From positions 62,001 to 126,000 of the forward strand of contig NZ_QJQX01000042.1 of NCBI RefSeq assembly GCF_013393185.1: a DNA stretch of 64,000 nucleotides, read 5' to 3'. Source of the stretch: Sphingobium lactosutens (GTDB lineage Bacteria > Pseudomonadota > Alphaproteobacteria > Sphingomonadales > Sphingomonadaceae). Positions 34,315-44,221 of this stretch are shown in pieces. Position 1 is the first letter of the stretch; each line of letters opens with the position of its first letter. The notes beneath the pieces were generated by a model that saw nothing but the letters and a program-made list of their open reading frames with translations, was not told the DNA's origin and ran no database searches. The translations under genes were made by a program, and so were the position numbers.

Positions 34315-36858
34315 CTAGAATTTCATACCGATCGTAATCCCGTAGGTCCGGGGATCGGCATAATAGCCGCCGGCAAAGCCGAGTGGGCCATAGTCGATAC
34401 TGCGCACGAAATCCTTGGCGTTGGTCAGGTTCTTGACCCACAGTCGGACCTCGCCCGCGCCGGCGCCGAGCGGGATGCCGTCAATGCCGATCTGTACGTC
34501 GACCAGATCGATGTCATCCCCTTTGATCTGCTCGTTGAAAGGAGCTCCTACCGAGCTGGAGAAATTATACTTGCCGTCCTCATGGGTGTAGCCGATGCGG
34601 CCGCGCAGGACTGCGTTGCCCCAATTGAGCGGGAATTGCGCGTTGAGTGCGACATTGGCTGTCAGCGGCGACGTGAATCCCGGTGTCACGACCGATGCGA
34701 TATTGACGGGCGGCGCGCCTGCGGTGGGCGATTGGCCAGCCAGGAATTCCTTATATTTTATGTCGATATAACCCAGGCTGCCGTCGAGTGAAAAATTGTC
34801 GTTGATGATCGCCTGCGTCTCGACCTCGATGCCAGTATAGTTGACCTTGCCTGCATTGATGATCCGGGTGGCGAAAGTCCCGACCGGTGCGTTGGTGACG
34901 GGACCAAGTACGGCCAGATCATCATAGATATTATGATAGGCGGCGACATTAAAGCGCAGACGGCGGTCGAACAGCTCGCTCTTCAGGCCGATTTCATAGG
35001 ATGTTACCTTTTCCGGGCGAAAGCTGCCAAGCTGGTTCGTACCCGTAATCGCCGGATCCTGCGAGTTGAAGCCGCCCGAGCGGTAGCCGGTCGCGGCGCG
35101 TGCATAGAGGTTGATGCCGTCTGCGGCATCATAACCGGCCATCAGACTCCAGGTGAATTTACGGAACTTGGCATCGCCCGATTCCGGAACGGCAAGCGGT
35201 GCTGCGCCATTCTGGACGCGCAACATCTTTTTTTCATCCCAGGTATAGCGCCCGCCCGCCGTCAGCCGGATGCCGCTGTCGCGTCCGCCGGGATAGAAGG
35301 TGGCCTGGCCATAGAGCGCCGTGCTTTCGCTCGATGTCGTATAGGCAAGCCGGGCAAGAGTCTGCACCAGGCGATAGCGTGCGGGGTTGGCGGCGGCGAA
35401 CGCCGGACCGAGCGCGCCGAAATTGGCGAGGAAGATATTGTTGGTGTCGAGGATGAAACCGCTATTCTGATAGCCGTCTTCCGACCCCTTCTCCCAGAAA
35501 TAGAAGCCGCCCACGACCCAGTCGAGCGTGCTGGTATCGCCCGAAATCTCGACTTCCTGGCTGAACTGTTTGTGGCGCCGCTTGTTGTCGATGTCGAACA
35601 GATCCTGGCTGATCGTCGGCACCGCAGCGGCGGCGATGAACGGGCGGGCTGCGGCTGGGATAGAAGGTATATATTGCAGCAGCGACACCGGCATTCCGTT
35701 GAACAGGCTGGCATTGGAGAAGGCAGGGCCGCTGAACGCCCCGATGCCGTCCAGGTCGGTCACATAGTCGCTGTTCCAGAAGCGATATCCGGTCGTTGAC
35801 TTGACCTTGAAGTCGCCAAAGTCATTCAGGACCTGCAAATTATGGCCCCAGCTCTTGTCGAGCGCATGGCTGAGTATATTGTTGCATATCTTGTGGCGAT
35901 AGATGCGTGCCGGAGCCGCGAGCGCGGTGCATTCTGGGTTGGCGAAGGTTGCACCGGCCAGATATTGGGCGACTGGCGCCTGCTGCGTGACCACGACTGA
36001 CTGACCGTCAATGGTGATCGGCGGGCGGTAGGTGCCATCTGCCACGTTGGTCAGGATGAAGGGGAGCGGGGTCCCGCTGATCCGCGCCCAGTCGAAAATA
36101 TACTGAATGCTGCCGGTGCCGCCCAATTCGATGCGGGCCGCGGCGCGGAGCGCGTCGGACTTGCGCGCGCCTGGGTCTTTGGACTTGCTGGGCTGTTCGA
36201 TATTGTCGATCACGCCGTCGCGTTCGCTGTGACTATAGGAGAAACTGGTGGAGATGCCAGCAATCTCACCCGGATCGATGCTGATCTTGCCATTCCAGGC
36301 ATTGAAATTGCCATAACCCGCCTCTGCCTTCAGGCGGAATTGGGAGGAGGGGGCGCGGGAGATGAAATGGATGGCGCCGCCAGTAGTGTTGCGACCGAAC
36401 AATGTACCCTGGGGGCCACGCAGCACTTCGACCCGTTCGGTATCCATGACGCTGAGGCCCATAGCCCCGCCGCGTGCGATATAGACGCCATCGACATATA
36501 GACCGTTGGCGGCGTCGATCCCGAAACTCTCGCTGCCGCCATTGGAAATGCCGCGCATGGAGAAGACGGCTGCGCTGTTGCTGACCGTGCCCTGCGTTAT
36601 TACGACGTTAGGAGCGAGGCCACTCAGGTCACGACTATCCTTGATGCCGAGTTGTTCGATTTTTTCCGCGCCGATGGCGCTGATTGCAATCGGCACGTCT
36701 TGAAGATTCTGCGTGCGCTTCTGGGCGGTGACGACGATTTCATCAAGGCCTGCTTCCGGCGACGCAGCAGCAGTTTGAGCCATGGCCTGGCCCGCGAGAG
36801 CCAGACTGCTCGCGCTGATCAGCAGTTGAAGCGCCATATGTGCGTCGCTTTTCGACAT
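34315..36858 (-). CDS. TonB-dependent outer-membrane receptor 3
   Basis: 847 residues from ATG 36858 behind GGGAGAT. The signal peptide ends at QAMAQ (near residue 28). The plug has LDEIVVTAQKRTQNLQDVPI and EVLRGPQGTLFGRNTTGG, and the barrel ends YGITIGMKF with terminal Phe. It is longer than the other two receptors, with extended loops near residues 270-320. A TACGCAAAA box lies 70 bases upstream, linking it to the same regulon as the hsa and SDR operons, so it is the best candidate for importing the locus substrate. Confidence 0.93.
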   Translation of the reverse strand: MSKSDAHMALQLLISASSLALAGQAMAQTAAASPEAGLDEIVVTAQKRTQNLQDVPIAISAIGAEKIEQLGIKDSRDLSGLAPNVVITQGTVSNSAAVFSMRGISNGGSESFGIDAANGLYVDGVYIARGGAMGLSVMDTERVEVLRGPQGTLFGRNTTGGAIHFISRAPSSQFRLKAEAGYGNFNAWNGKISIDPGEIAGISTSFSYSHSERDGVIDNIEQPSKSKDPGARKSDALRAAARIELGGTGSIQYIFDWARISGTPLPFILTNVADGTYRPPITIDGQSVVVTQQAPVAQYLAGATFANPECTALAAPARIYRHKICNNILSHALDKSWGHNLQVLNDFGDFKVKSTTGYRFWNSDYVTDLDGIGAFSGPAFSNASLFNGMPVSLLQYIPSIPAAARPFIAAAAVPTISQDLFDIDNKRRHKQFSQEVEISGDTSTLDWVVGGFYFWEKGSEDGYQNSGFILDTNNIFLANFGALGPAFAAANPARYRLVQTLARLAYTTSSESTALYGQATFYPGGRDSGIRLTAGGRYTWDEKKMLRVQNGAAPLAVPESGDAKFRKFTWSLMAGYDAADGINLYARAATGYRSGGFNSQDPAITGTNQLGSFRPEKVTSYEIGLKSELFDRRLRFNVAAYHNIYDDLAVLGPVTNAPVGTFATRIINAGKVNYTGIEVETQAIINDNFSLDGSLGYIDIKYKEFLAGQSPTAGAPPVNIASVVTPGFTSPLTANVALNAQFPLNWGNAVLRGRIGYTHEDGKYNFSSSVGAPFNEQIKGDDIDLVDVQIGIDGIPLGAGAGEVRLWVKNLTNAKDFVRSIDYGPLGFAGGYYADPRTYGITIGMKF

Positions 36859-36927
36859 CCAATATCTCCCCATCTTGATTTTCTGAGCGTCAGAATGAAA
36901 TAATGCGGAATTAAAGTCAATATATAA

Positions 36928-36936
36928 TACGCAAAA
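36928..36936. promoter_or_regulatory. TACGCAAAA box upstream of receptor 3
   Basis: TACGCAAAA in an AT-rich patch (TATATAATACGC) 70 bases before the receptor 3 start. It is identical to the box at 7457-7465 before hsaC. Confidence 0.5.
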
Positions 36937-37030
36937 CACCATTGCTTCGGCCTTTTACCGTCTTATGGCGCGAAAATTCTATAAAAAGATTCCGATCCTC
37001 GCGTTTGCTTTTGCAGGCTGATCGCTTGGC

Positions 37031-37804
37031 TTAGGCCGGCATGTAAAGTTGTGCCGCCTTGCCCCCATCGACCGGTAGCGCTGTGCCGGTGATATAGCTT
37101 GCGGCATCGGAGAGCATGAAGACGATGGCCTGTGCCAGTTCATCGGGCTGGCCTCCCCGGCCCATGGGAATGGCATCAGTGGTCCGCGCCGCGACGTCCG
37201 GTGTGCGGGCTGAGAATTCTTCCGTTCCCGCCGTTTGAACCTGTCCGGGTATGATGGCATTGACGCGAATTCCCAGCGGCGCGCCTTCCATTGCCGCTAC
37301 GGCGGTGAAGTGCACCAGAGCGGCCTTTGACGCCGAATAGCTCGCCATATTGACGGTGGCGCGAATGCCGCAGGTAGAGGCTATATTGACGATGGCGCCA
37401 CGGCCGGCCGCAGCCATTATTTTCATTGCCGCCTTGGTGCTGACGAAGGCAGCATCGGCGTTGACGGCAAAGTCCTTGCGCCAATGGTCCAGCGTCAACC
37501 TACTGATCGGTGCATAATGGGTCGACATCGCATTGTTTACCAGCATGTCGAGCCGACCATGGCTGTGAGCGACCTTTTCGATCATGGCGGTGAGCGCTGC
37601 GTCGTCGGATACGTCAAGCTGGATGGCGTCGACCCTGCCGCCATTTGATTCGATCATGTCTCGCGCGCGGTCGAGCAAGGCTTGCCTGCGTCCGCAGATC
37701 ACAACCTGCGCGCCGCGATGAGCTAGCAAGGAGGCAGTGGCCAGCCCGATGCCATCGCTGCCGCCGGTAATGATGGCGACGCGTCCTTCGAAATCCTGAG
37801 TCAT
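37031..37804 (-). CDS. short-chain dehydrogenase/reductase
   Basis: 257 residues from ATG 37804. TGGSDGIGLATASLL, Arg in VVICGRRQALLD (NADP-leaning), NNAMSTH instead of NNAG, Ser in NIASTCGIRA and Tyr/Lys in YSASKAALVH are visible. It is divergent from the SDR at 38168 across a long AT-rich control region and transcribed toward receptor 3. Substrate unknown; steroid alcohol by context. Confidence 0.88.
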   Translation of the reverse strand: MTQDFEGRVAIITGGSDGIGLATASLLAHRGAQVVICGRRQALLDRARDMIESNGGRVDAIQLDVSDDAALTAMIEKVAHSHGRLDMLVNNAMSTHYAPISRLTLDHWRKDFAVNADAAFVSTKAAMKIMAAAGRGAIVNIASTCGIRATVNMASYSASKAALVHFTAVAAMEGAPLGIRVNAIIPGQVQTAGTEEFSARTPDVAARTTDAIPMGRGGQPDELAQAIVFMLSDAASYITGTALPVDGGKAAQLYMPA

Positions 37805-38167
37805 TCGCTCTTCAACCTCTCCATGCGATGAAAGCGCCGGCATTCTCGTCTGCCGGGCGCCATGCTTTCAGGATTGTTGAAAATGCGTAATTTGTAAAAT
37901 TATAAATTACGAATATGCATCGTCGCGGATATCGATATCACTTTTCCCGAGAGTGCATCATTCCGGTTGATGTTGCGGCTATATCTCAGAATATTTCGCT
38001 AATATATGTATTTATAGCCGATTTTTATCCTCTGGGACGTAAAGCGCGTGCTGTGCTTCTTGGTGCGGGACTTTCCAAAAAATGCGTAAAAACTTTCCTA
38101 TTGAATTCCGCATATGGAAGAATAGAGTCGTGTCATCGAGAACAGAATACGAATCGAAGGAATTGGG
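37805..38167. promoter_or_regulatory. 363-base divergent control region between two SDR operons
   Basis: No gene is supported here. It holds AAATGCGTA at 37881-37889, an inverted repeat CGTAATTT (37886-37893) / AAATTACG (37904-37911) with a ten-base spacer, an ATATGCAT at 37913-37920 and another AAATGCGTA at 38080-38088 close to the rightward SDR operon. Long AT-rich stretches at 37980-38030 may hold promoters. The layout suggests joint control of the leftward SDR and the long rightward operon. Confidence 0.5.
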
Positions 38168-39040
38168 ATGTCCGGATCGAAGGTGGCTCTGGTCACTGGG
38201 GCCAGCCGGGGCGCTGGACGCGGCATGGCCGTCGGCTTCGGCGAACTGGGTTACACCGTCTATGTTACCGGTCGGTCTGTCCGGATCGGCCATGCACGGG
38301 GGTGGGATGGGACTATCCTGCCCGGCACCGTTGCAGAGACCGCTGCGGCAGTCGATGCAGCCGGGGGTAGGGGCGTGCCGGTGATCTGCGACCATTGCGA
38401 CGATGCGCAAGTGGCCGCACTGTTCGCACAAGTTCAGGCGGAGACGGGCCAGCTCGACATTCTCGTCAACAATGCCACTTTCATCCATGATCAATTGATC
38501 GAAAAAAAGCCGTTCTGGGAAAAGGACTTGGATGCGGTTCGCATTCTCGACGTCGGCCTGCGCTCAGCCTATGTAGCAAGCTGGCATGCAGCGCAGATGA
38601 TGGTGCCGAAAGAGAGCGGTGTCATCGCGTTCGGGTCGTCTTTTGGCAGCTCCTGCTACATGCATGGGCCGGCCTACGGCGCGCAGAAGGCGGGCATCGA
38701 CAAATTTGCCCATGATATGGAGCATGATCTGCGCGGAACAGGCGTGATCGCGGTGTCGATCTGGATGGGTCCCTTGATAACGGAGCGGTCGCTTATTGCG
38801 CGTGAAACCCATCCTGAACAATATGAAACGTTCATCGAAAGTGCGGAAAATCCCGAATTTACAGCGCATATTATCGACGCGATCGACCGGTCGCCTGACC
38901 GTGATGCCTTGTCGGGGCAGACATTGATCGGTGCGGAAATCGCACGTGAACTAGGCGTGCGCGACCGCGGCCGGGATCGTGCTTCCTATCGCGAGATGCT
39001 GGGCAGTCCCCGGCCGAAAAATCCCGCCGCCGTTTATTGA
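38168..39040 (+). CDS. short-chain dehydrogenase/reductase, long variant
   Basis: 290 residues, about 40 longer than classical SDRs because of a C-terminal extension (GVRDRGRDRASYREMLGSPR). TGASRGAGRGMAVGF, NNATFIHD, Ser in FGSSFGSSCYM and Tyr/Lys in YGAQKAGIDK are present; the acidic NAD selector is replaced by Arg in YVTGRSVR, suggesting NADP. GAAGGAATTGGG precedes ATG 38168. First gene of a long operon leading to the CoA ligase. Confidence 0.88.
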   Translation: MSGSKVALVTGASRGAGRGMAVGFGELGYTVYVTGRSVRIGHARGWDGTILPGTVAETAAAVDAAGGRGVPVICDHCDDAQVAALFAQVQAETGQLDILVNNATFIHDQLIEKKPFWEKDLDAVRILDVGLRSAYVASWHAAQMMVPKESGVIAFGSSFGSSCYMHGPAYGAQKAGIDKFAHDMEHDLRGTGVIAVSIWMGPLITERSLIARETHPEQYETFIESAENPEFTAHIIDAIDRSPDRDALSGQTLIGAEIARELGVRDRGRDRASYREMLGSPRPKNPAAVY

Positions 39041-39052
39041 TCCGGGGAAGTC

Positions 39053-40702
39053 ATGAGCAAGATTGATCCCATTTTCGCCGCCGTTACTGCACCGGGCACG
39101 CCCTTTGAAATCGGAGAGCAGGACGGGATGCGTTTTTTTGTCAAAGCGCCGTCCGATCTCAGTCAATTGGTCGAAACGGCGCGCCGTTTCGGCGACCGGA
39201 CTGCCATCGTCGACTTCGATGGACCGCAGGGCGAGCGACGGCTGAGTTTTGCGGAGGTGTTCGCGTGGCGCGACCGGATGATCGGCCATGTAAATATCCG
39301 GCGCGGCGACCGTGTCGCCATCTGCACGCGCAACCGGGCGGAATGGATGGTTGCGTTCCTCGCTGTCATTCGGGCCGGGGGTGTCGCCGTACTGCTCAAT
39401 AGCCGAGGGTCTTCCGCCGAACTCGTCGCTATGATCGGGGAAGTCATGCCCACGCTCATCCTGGCCGATGGCGACCGTGCGGCGCTGATCCGCGAGGGCG
39501 GCTATGGTGGCCCCTTGTTGGACATCACTGGGCCCTTGGCAGAGACCGGCGTGGCGCGGGAAAATGGTCAGGCAGCTGGTCCCAACGATCCCTGCGCTAT
39601 CCTCTTTACCTCCGGCACGACCGGGCGGGTGAAGGGTGCCATATTGTCCCATCGCGCCGTCATAACCGGCTTGCTCGGCACGCAGCTCACCGGATCGATG
39701 GTGATGCATAATATGGCGCTGCAACATGGCCTGTCGGTCGACGAGGTGATGGCGCAGCTACCCGCGCAGGCCCTGCTACTGGTCGCGCCACTCTTTCATA
39801 TTTCCGGGCTGGGCGCTGGCTTCCTCGCGCCTCTTCTGTCCGGTGGCAAGATCGTCGTGATGCGCCGCTGGGACGCGCAGGAAGCGGTGCGTCTGATCGA
39901 GCGTGAAAAGATAACGCAACTCGCGACCGTGCCCACCATGCTGTGGGACATGGTCAATCATGCGCGGCAGATCGATGCGGACCTTGGCTCGGTGCGCAAT
40001 ATCGGGTCGGGCGGGCAGGCGCTGCCGCTCAACCTGCTGGAAGAGGTGCGGGCACTGTGCCCCCATGCGATGATGGGGGTCGGCTATGGCATGACCGAAA
40101 CATCGGGCGCGATTGCGCAGGCGGTGGGCGCGGATTTCCTGCGCGCGCGCGCATCGGCGGGTCGGGTTCTTCCGCTCGTCGATCTGCGGATCGAAAGGCC
40201 CGATGGCGCCATTTGTGGTGCGGGTGAAACCGGCGAGATCGTTGTGCGCAGCGCCATGGTCATGAGCGGTTACTGGAACCGTCCCGAGGATACAGCCAAC
40301 AGCTTCACGCCCGACGGTTGGCTGCGCACAGGGGATATCGGTTATCAGGATGAAGATGGCTATATCTTCATCGTCGACCGGGCGAAGGATATGGTCATTT
40401 CCGGCGGCGAGAATATCTATTGCGCTGAAGTCGAACGCGTTCTCAGTGAAATGCCGCAGATCATCGAATGCGCGACCTTCGGCATCGCGGACGATCGGAT
40501 GGGTGAATTGCTGGTCGCCGTGGTGCAAGCCGACGGCCTCGACGCACGCGCAATCATTGACTGGGTGGCGGAGCGGCTGGCGCGTTACAAGGCGCCAGCC
40601 CATGTCGCCTTTCTGCGCGGCCCATTGCCGCGCAATCAAGCCGAGAAGATCGACAAGGTGGCGTTGCGTGCCCTGTGGCCGCAGCTCTTTCCCAATAGCT
40701 GA
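39053..40702 (+). CDS. acyl-CoA synthetase (AMP-forming), probable steroid-acid CoA ligase
   Basis: 549 residues of the ANL superfamily. The P-loop FTSGTTGRVKGAILSH is near residue 185, GYGMTETSGA near 345, GWLRTGDIGYQDEDGY and DRAKDMVISGGENIY near 425-455, and the catalytic Lys is in AEKIDK at the C-terminus, so the enzyme looks complete. It activates a carboxylate as its CoA thioester. Candidates are the bile-acid side chain (SclA type) or HIP (FadD3 type). The operon with Rieske and amidase genes favours a side-chain role. Confidence 0.87.
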   Translation: MSKIDPIFAAVTAPGTPFEIGEQDGMRFFVKAPSDLSQLVETARRFGDRTAIVDFDGPQGERRLSFAEVFAWRDRMIGHVNIRRGDRVAICTRNRAEWMVAFLAVIRAGGVAVLLNSRGSSAELVAMIGEVMPTLILADGDRAALIREGGYGGPLLDITGPLAETGVARENGQAAGPNDPCAILFTSGTTGRVKGAILSHRAVITGLLGTQLTGSMVMHNMALQHGLSVDEVMAQLPAQALLLVAPLFHISGLGAGFLAPLLSGGKIVVMRRWDAQEAVRLIEREKITQLATVPTMLWDMVNHARQIDADLGSVRNIGSGGQALPLNLLEEVRALCPHAMMGVGYGMTETSGAIAQAVGADFLRARASAGRVLPLVDLRIERPDGAICGAGETGEIVVRSAMVMSGYWNRPEDTANSFTPDGWLRTGDIGYQDEDGYIFIVDRAKDMVISGGENIYCAEVERVLSEMPQIIECATFGIADDRMGELLVAVVQADGLDARAIIDWVAERLARYKAPAHVAFLRGPLPRNQAEKIDKVALRALWPQLFPNS

Positions 40703-40716
40703 CAGGAGAGTTTTCC

Positions 40717-41586
40717 ATGGGGATGCCCAAGGATATCAAGATTATCGATTGCATGCTGGGCATTCCGGAGGCCGAAGACCGCTCCGAATGGTTCGCGCCT
40801 TTCCGCCCGCTCATCAAGGATCAGCAGACGCTCCAGCAATTCGCCATGCCGGCGCAGTATATGTTCAAGGACATTCCGCAGACCGGCAAGGCCGACGATT
40901 TCGTGAGCTGGACCGTCGATCAGATGGATCAATATGGTATCGACAAGGCGCTGGTCGGATGGAACGACAATGCGACATCTTACCGCGCTAAGGAAATGTT
41001 CGGCGATCGCTTCTTCTTCGATCTGCCATGCGACCCGAACCGCGGCATGGACGAAGTGCGTCGTATCAGACGCATTCATGCGGAGGTCGGCCTGTCCGCG
41101 ATCAGCATCTTTCCGGCGGGCACGCTGCCACAGGTGGCGATCAATCATAAATATATGTTCCCCCTCTATGCCTGCGCGGCGGAGCTGGGGCTGCCGGTGT
41201 TGCTTAACGCCGGGATACCGGGGCCGCGTATTCCGATGGAGACGCAGAGGGTCGAACATCTGGACGAGGTCTGCTGGTTCTTCCCCGATCTGAAGGTCGT
41301 GATGCGTCATGGCGCGGAGCCGTGGGAAGAGCTGGCGGTCAAGCTGATGCTGAAATGGCCGAACCTCTATTATTCGACCAGCGCCTTCGCACCCAAACAT
41401 TATCCCAAGGCGATCATCGACTACGCCAATACGCGAGGCGCAGACAAGATCATCTATGCCGGCTATTTCCCGATGGGCCTCAGCCTCGAACGCATCTTCA
41501 GCGATATGGAGAATGTCCCGTTCAAGGGGCATGTCTGGCCGAAATTCCTGCGCGAGAACGCGCTCAAGGTCTTTGACCTCAAATAA
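40717..41586 (+). CDS. amidohydrolase_2 family protein with degenerate metal site
   Basis: 289 residues of the amidohydrolase-related TIM barrel (decarboxylase/hydrolase) family. The N-terminal metal motif, normally D-x-H-x-H, reads IDCMLGIPEAE, and the late GSDFP-type Asp site reads YAGYFPMG, so usual metal ligands are missing. The middle parts VMRHGAEPWEELAVKLMLKW and YYSTSAFAPKHYPKAI are well conserved. GGAGAG precedes the ATG. It may act without metal, by different chemistry, or as a structural partner of the ligase or Rieske protein. Confidence 0.78.
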   Translation: MGMPKDIKIIDCMLGIPEAEDRSEWFAPFRPLIKDQQTLQQFAMPAQYMFKDIPQTGKADDFVSWTVDQMDQYGIDKALVGWNDNATSYRAKEMFGDRFFFDLPCDPNRGMDEVRRIRRIHAEVGLSAISIFPAGTLPQVAINHKYMFPLYACAAELGLPVLLNAGIPGPRIPMETQRVEHLDEVCWFFPDLKVVMRHGAEPWEELAVKLMLKWPNLYYSTSAFAPKHYPKAIIDYANTRGADKIIYAGYFPMGLSLERIFSDMENVPFKGHVWPKFLRENALKVFDLK

Positions 41587-41603
41587 CTGGACGGAGAGTT
41601 TCC

Positions 41604-42683
41604 ATGATCGAACCGCAAGCCGCGACCGACGCGCGCACGCCTCCCGTCGCCGTCTGGCAGATCCTCGAAAAACTGAAAGGACAGGATCTGTCCGACTGGC
41701 GGTTGGCCGAGGTGGAAGGTCGCGCTTCCATTCAGGAACGCAATCTCGACATCGGCATTCCCTTTGGCTGGTATCCGGTCCTGCTCTCGTCCGAACTTTC
41801 GGTGGGAGAGGTGAAGCCGCTGCGCTATTTTTCGAAAGACCTCGCCATCTGGCGCGGAGAGGATGGCAAGGTGCGCATGCTCGATGCCTATTGCAAGCAT
41901 TTGGGCGCGCATATGGGCCATGGCGGCAAGGTGCATGGCAATCTGCTGGAATGCCCCTTTCACGCCTGGCGTTATGATGGCGATGAGGCAGCGGTCAGGG
42001 ATATTCCGTATGCCCGCGTCATCCCGCCACAGGTGAAGCGCAAATGTACCCGCAACTGGCATATCAGCGAAGTCAATCGCTGGATTTGGGCCTGGTATCA
42101 TCCACAGGATGAAGCGCCTTTGTTCGACGTCGCCGTGTTGCCGGAGGCGAGCGATCCCGACTGGACCGATTTCGAGGTGCATGAATGGAATGTCTGGGGT
42201 TCGATCCAGAATATGGCCGAAAATGGCGTGGATGTCGCCCATTTCCGCTTCATCCACGGCACGGCCAATGTGCCGCTGGGCGAACTGCGTTGGGGCGAAT
42301 GGGGCCGGGGCGCGGACGTCAAGGCGAAAATGGGCACACCTTGGGGCGAGGTCGATGGCCTGATCAGCTATGACACGATGGGGCCGGGGCAGAGCTGGAC
42401 GCGCTTCACCGGCATTTCCGAAACCTTGCTGATGGCCTGCCTGGCGCCAGTCGAACTGGACCATGTCCACGTCCGCTTCTGCTTCACCCAGCCCAAGGCG
42501 CAGGCTGAGGGCGAACGGGCAGGCGTTGCCAAGGCAATCATTCGCGACATCTGCAAGCAGTTCGATCAGGACAAGGTTGTATGGGACCGGCAGAAGTTCG
42601 AACCCAATCCGATCATCTGCGATGGCGACGGCCCGATCCCCCAATTCCGCAAATATTATCAGCGCTATTATGTGAAGGATTGA
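41604..42683 (+). CDS. KshA-like Rieske non-haem iron oxygenase
   Basis: 359 residues. Rieske [2Fe-2S] ligands are Cys97-x-His99 and Cys117-x2-His120 (CKHLGAHMGH and ECPFHAW). The mononuclear iron ligands appear as His213 and His218 (ENGVDVAHFRFIHG) with Asp323 (QDKVVW). The C-terminal PQFRKYYQRYY block recalls KshA, the steroid 9alpha-hydroxylase. No reductase is adjacent, so electrons must come from elsewhere. It could be a true KshA or a relative hydroxylating the side chain; its position between the CoA ligase and the amidase favours the latter. Confidence 0.87.
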   Translation: MIEPQAATDARTPPVAVWQILEKLKGQDLSDWRLAEVEGRASIQERNLDIGIPFGWYPVLLSSELSVGEVKPLRYFSKDLAIWRGEDGKVRMLDAYCKHLGAHMGHGGKVHGNLLECPFHAWRYDGDEAAVRDIPYARVIPPQVKRKCTRNWHISEVNRWIWAWYHPQDEAPLFDVAVLPEASDPDWTDFEVHEWNVWGSIQNMAENGVDVAHFRFIHGTANVPLGELRWGEWGRGADVKAKMGTPWGEVDGLISYDTMGPGQSWTRFTGISETLLMACLAPVELDHVHVRFCFTQPKAQAEGERAGVAKAIIRDICKQFDQDKVVWDRQKFEPNPIICDGDGPIPQFRKYYQRYYVKD

Positions 42684-42687
42684 GGCC

Positions 42688-44220
42688 TTGGCGATTACAG
42701 AGGAAGCGGGCGTCACCCGCCGCGAGGTCGTTGCGGGCGTGGCAGCACTGGGTATGGTGGGCGCATCGAGGGCGGTTGCGGCTACGCAGAGCGATCCGTT
42801 GGACAGCCATGACGCCATGGGCCTGGCGGAACTGGTGCGCAAGCGGCAGGTTTCGCCCGGCGAATTGCTGGAGGCAGCGATCGGTCGGGCGGAGGCGCTC
42901 AATCCGCGCTTCAACTTCCTCGCCCAGAAACATTATGATTATGGCCGCGCGGCGATCGCGCGGGGCTTGCCGCCGGGACCGTTCAGCGGCGTGCCCTGGC
43001 TGCTCAAAGATCTGAACACCTATATCGCCGGGCTACCGACGGAGAATGGCAGCCGCTTCTTCAAGGGCTACAAGCTTGAGGTGACGTCCGAACTGGTTCG
43101 GCGGATCGAGAAGGCCGGCTTCGTCATCTTCGGCAAGACGACAGTGCCGGAACTCGGCCTCACCGGTACGACCGAGAACAAGCTGACGGGCGACACGCGC
43201 AATCCGTGGAATCCCGGCCATATAACCGGCGGATCATCGGGCGGCGCGGCGGCGGCGGTGGCGGCGGGCGTGCTACCGGCGGCCCATGCGACGGACGGCG
43301 GCGGATCGATCCGCATCCCGGCGTCGTGCTGCGGCCTGTTCGGGCTGAAGCCCAGCAGGGGCCGCGTGCCGATGGGACCGCCCCGCACCGAAGGCTGGGG
43401 CGGACTGTCGGTCCATCACGCCATCACCCGCAGCGTGCGGGATTCCGCGGCGATCCTCGACGCGACGCAGGGACCGGAGCCGGGCAGCCGCTACGCTGCG
43501 CCAACGCCGGCGGAGAGTTTTCTGGCGCAGGTCGGTAAGGCGCCGGGGCGGCTTCGCATCGCGCTGATGCTGAATGCGCCGGCGGGATCGCCGGTCGATC
43601 CTGAATGCATCGAAGCCGCGCGAAAGGCCGCGAGACTGTGCGAGAGTCTGGGTCATCATGTCGAGGAAGCCGCGCCCAAGCTGGATATGGCGGCGATCGG
43701 TGCGGCGGGATTCGCGCTGATCGGCGCGTCGGTCGCGGCGGACATGCTCGATCGCGCCAGGGCGACCGGCATCGCCATCGGCCCGGATGTGCTGGAGCCG
43801 ATCACGCTGGGCTTCGTCGGCTATGGCGAGAAGGTGGCGGGCATGGATGTCGTGCGCGCGAACAATGCGCTGCAAGCCGCCGCCATCACCATGGCGCAAT
43901 TCATGGCGCGTTATGACCTGATCCTCTCGCCCACTTTGGCGGCCCCGCCGCTGGAACTGGGCCGGATCAACCTGACGCCCGACGTCGATTTCATGGCCTG
44001 GGGACAGCGAACGGCGGCCTTCTCGCCCTTCACCCAGATTGCGAACATGACGGGGCAGCCCGCCATGTCGATACCGCTCGCTATGTCTTCGACGGGATTG
44101 CCGATCGGCGTGATGTTCATGGGCCGCTATGGGGACGAGGCGACCTTGTTCCGGCTGGCTGGACAGCTGGAAAAGGCGACGCCGTGGCAAGACCGGCGAC
44201 CGGCGCTGCAAGGAGAATAA
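42688..44220 (+). CDS. amidase-signature hydrolase with Tat-like signal
   Basis: 510 residues from a TTG start at 42688. The N-terminus TRREVVAGVAALGMVGASRA is a twin-arginine-type signal, so periplasmic export is likely. The Ser-cisSer-Lys site is visible: Lys in PWLLKDLN, GGSSGGAAAAVAAG and GGGSIRIPASCCG. Substrate unknown. In this setting it could cleave an amide of a conjugated bile salt or of a steroid side chain; it is not an Ntn-type bile-salt hydrolase. Confidence 0.87.
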   Translation: MAITEEAGVTRREVVAGVAALGMVGASRAVAATQSDPLDSHDAMGLAELVRKRQVSPGELLEAAIGRAEALNPRFNFLAQKHYDYGRAAIARGLPPGPFSGVPWLLKDLNTYIAGLPTENGSRFFKGYKLEVTSELVRRIEKAGFVIFGKTTVPELGLTGTTENKLTGDTRNPWNPGHITGGSSGGAAAAVAAGVLPAAHATDGGGSIRIPASCCGLFGLKPSRGRVPMGPPRTEGWGGLSVHHAITRSVRDSAAILDATQGPEPGSRYAAPTPAESFLAQVGKAPGRLRIALMLNAPAGSPVDPECIEAARKAARLCESLGHHVEEAAPKLDMAAIGAAGFALIGASVAADMLDRARATGIAIGPDVLEPITLGFVGYGEKVAGMDVVRANNALQAAAITMAQFMARYDLILSPTLAAPPLELGRINLTPDVDFMAWGQRTAAFSPFTQIANMTGQPAMSIPLAMSSTGLPIGVMFMGRYGDEATLFRLAGQLEKATPWQDRRPALQGE

Positions 44221-44221
44221 G

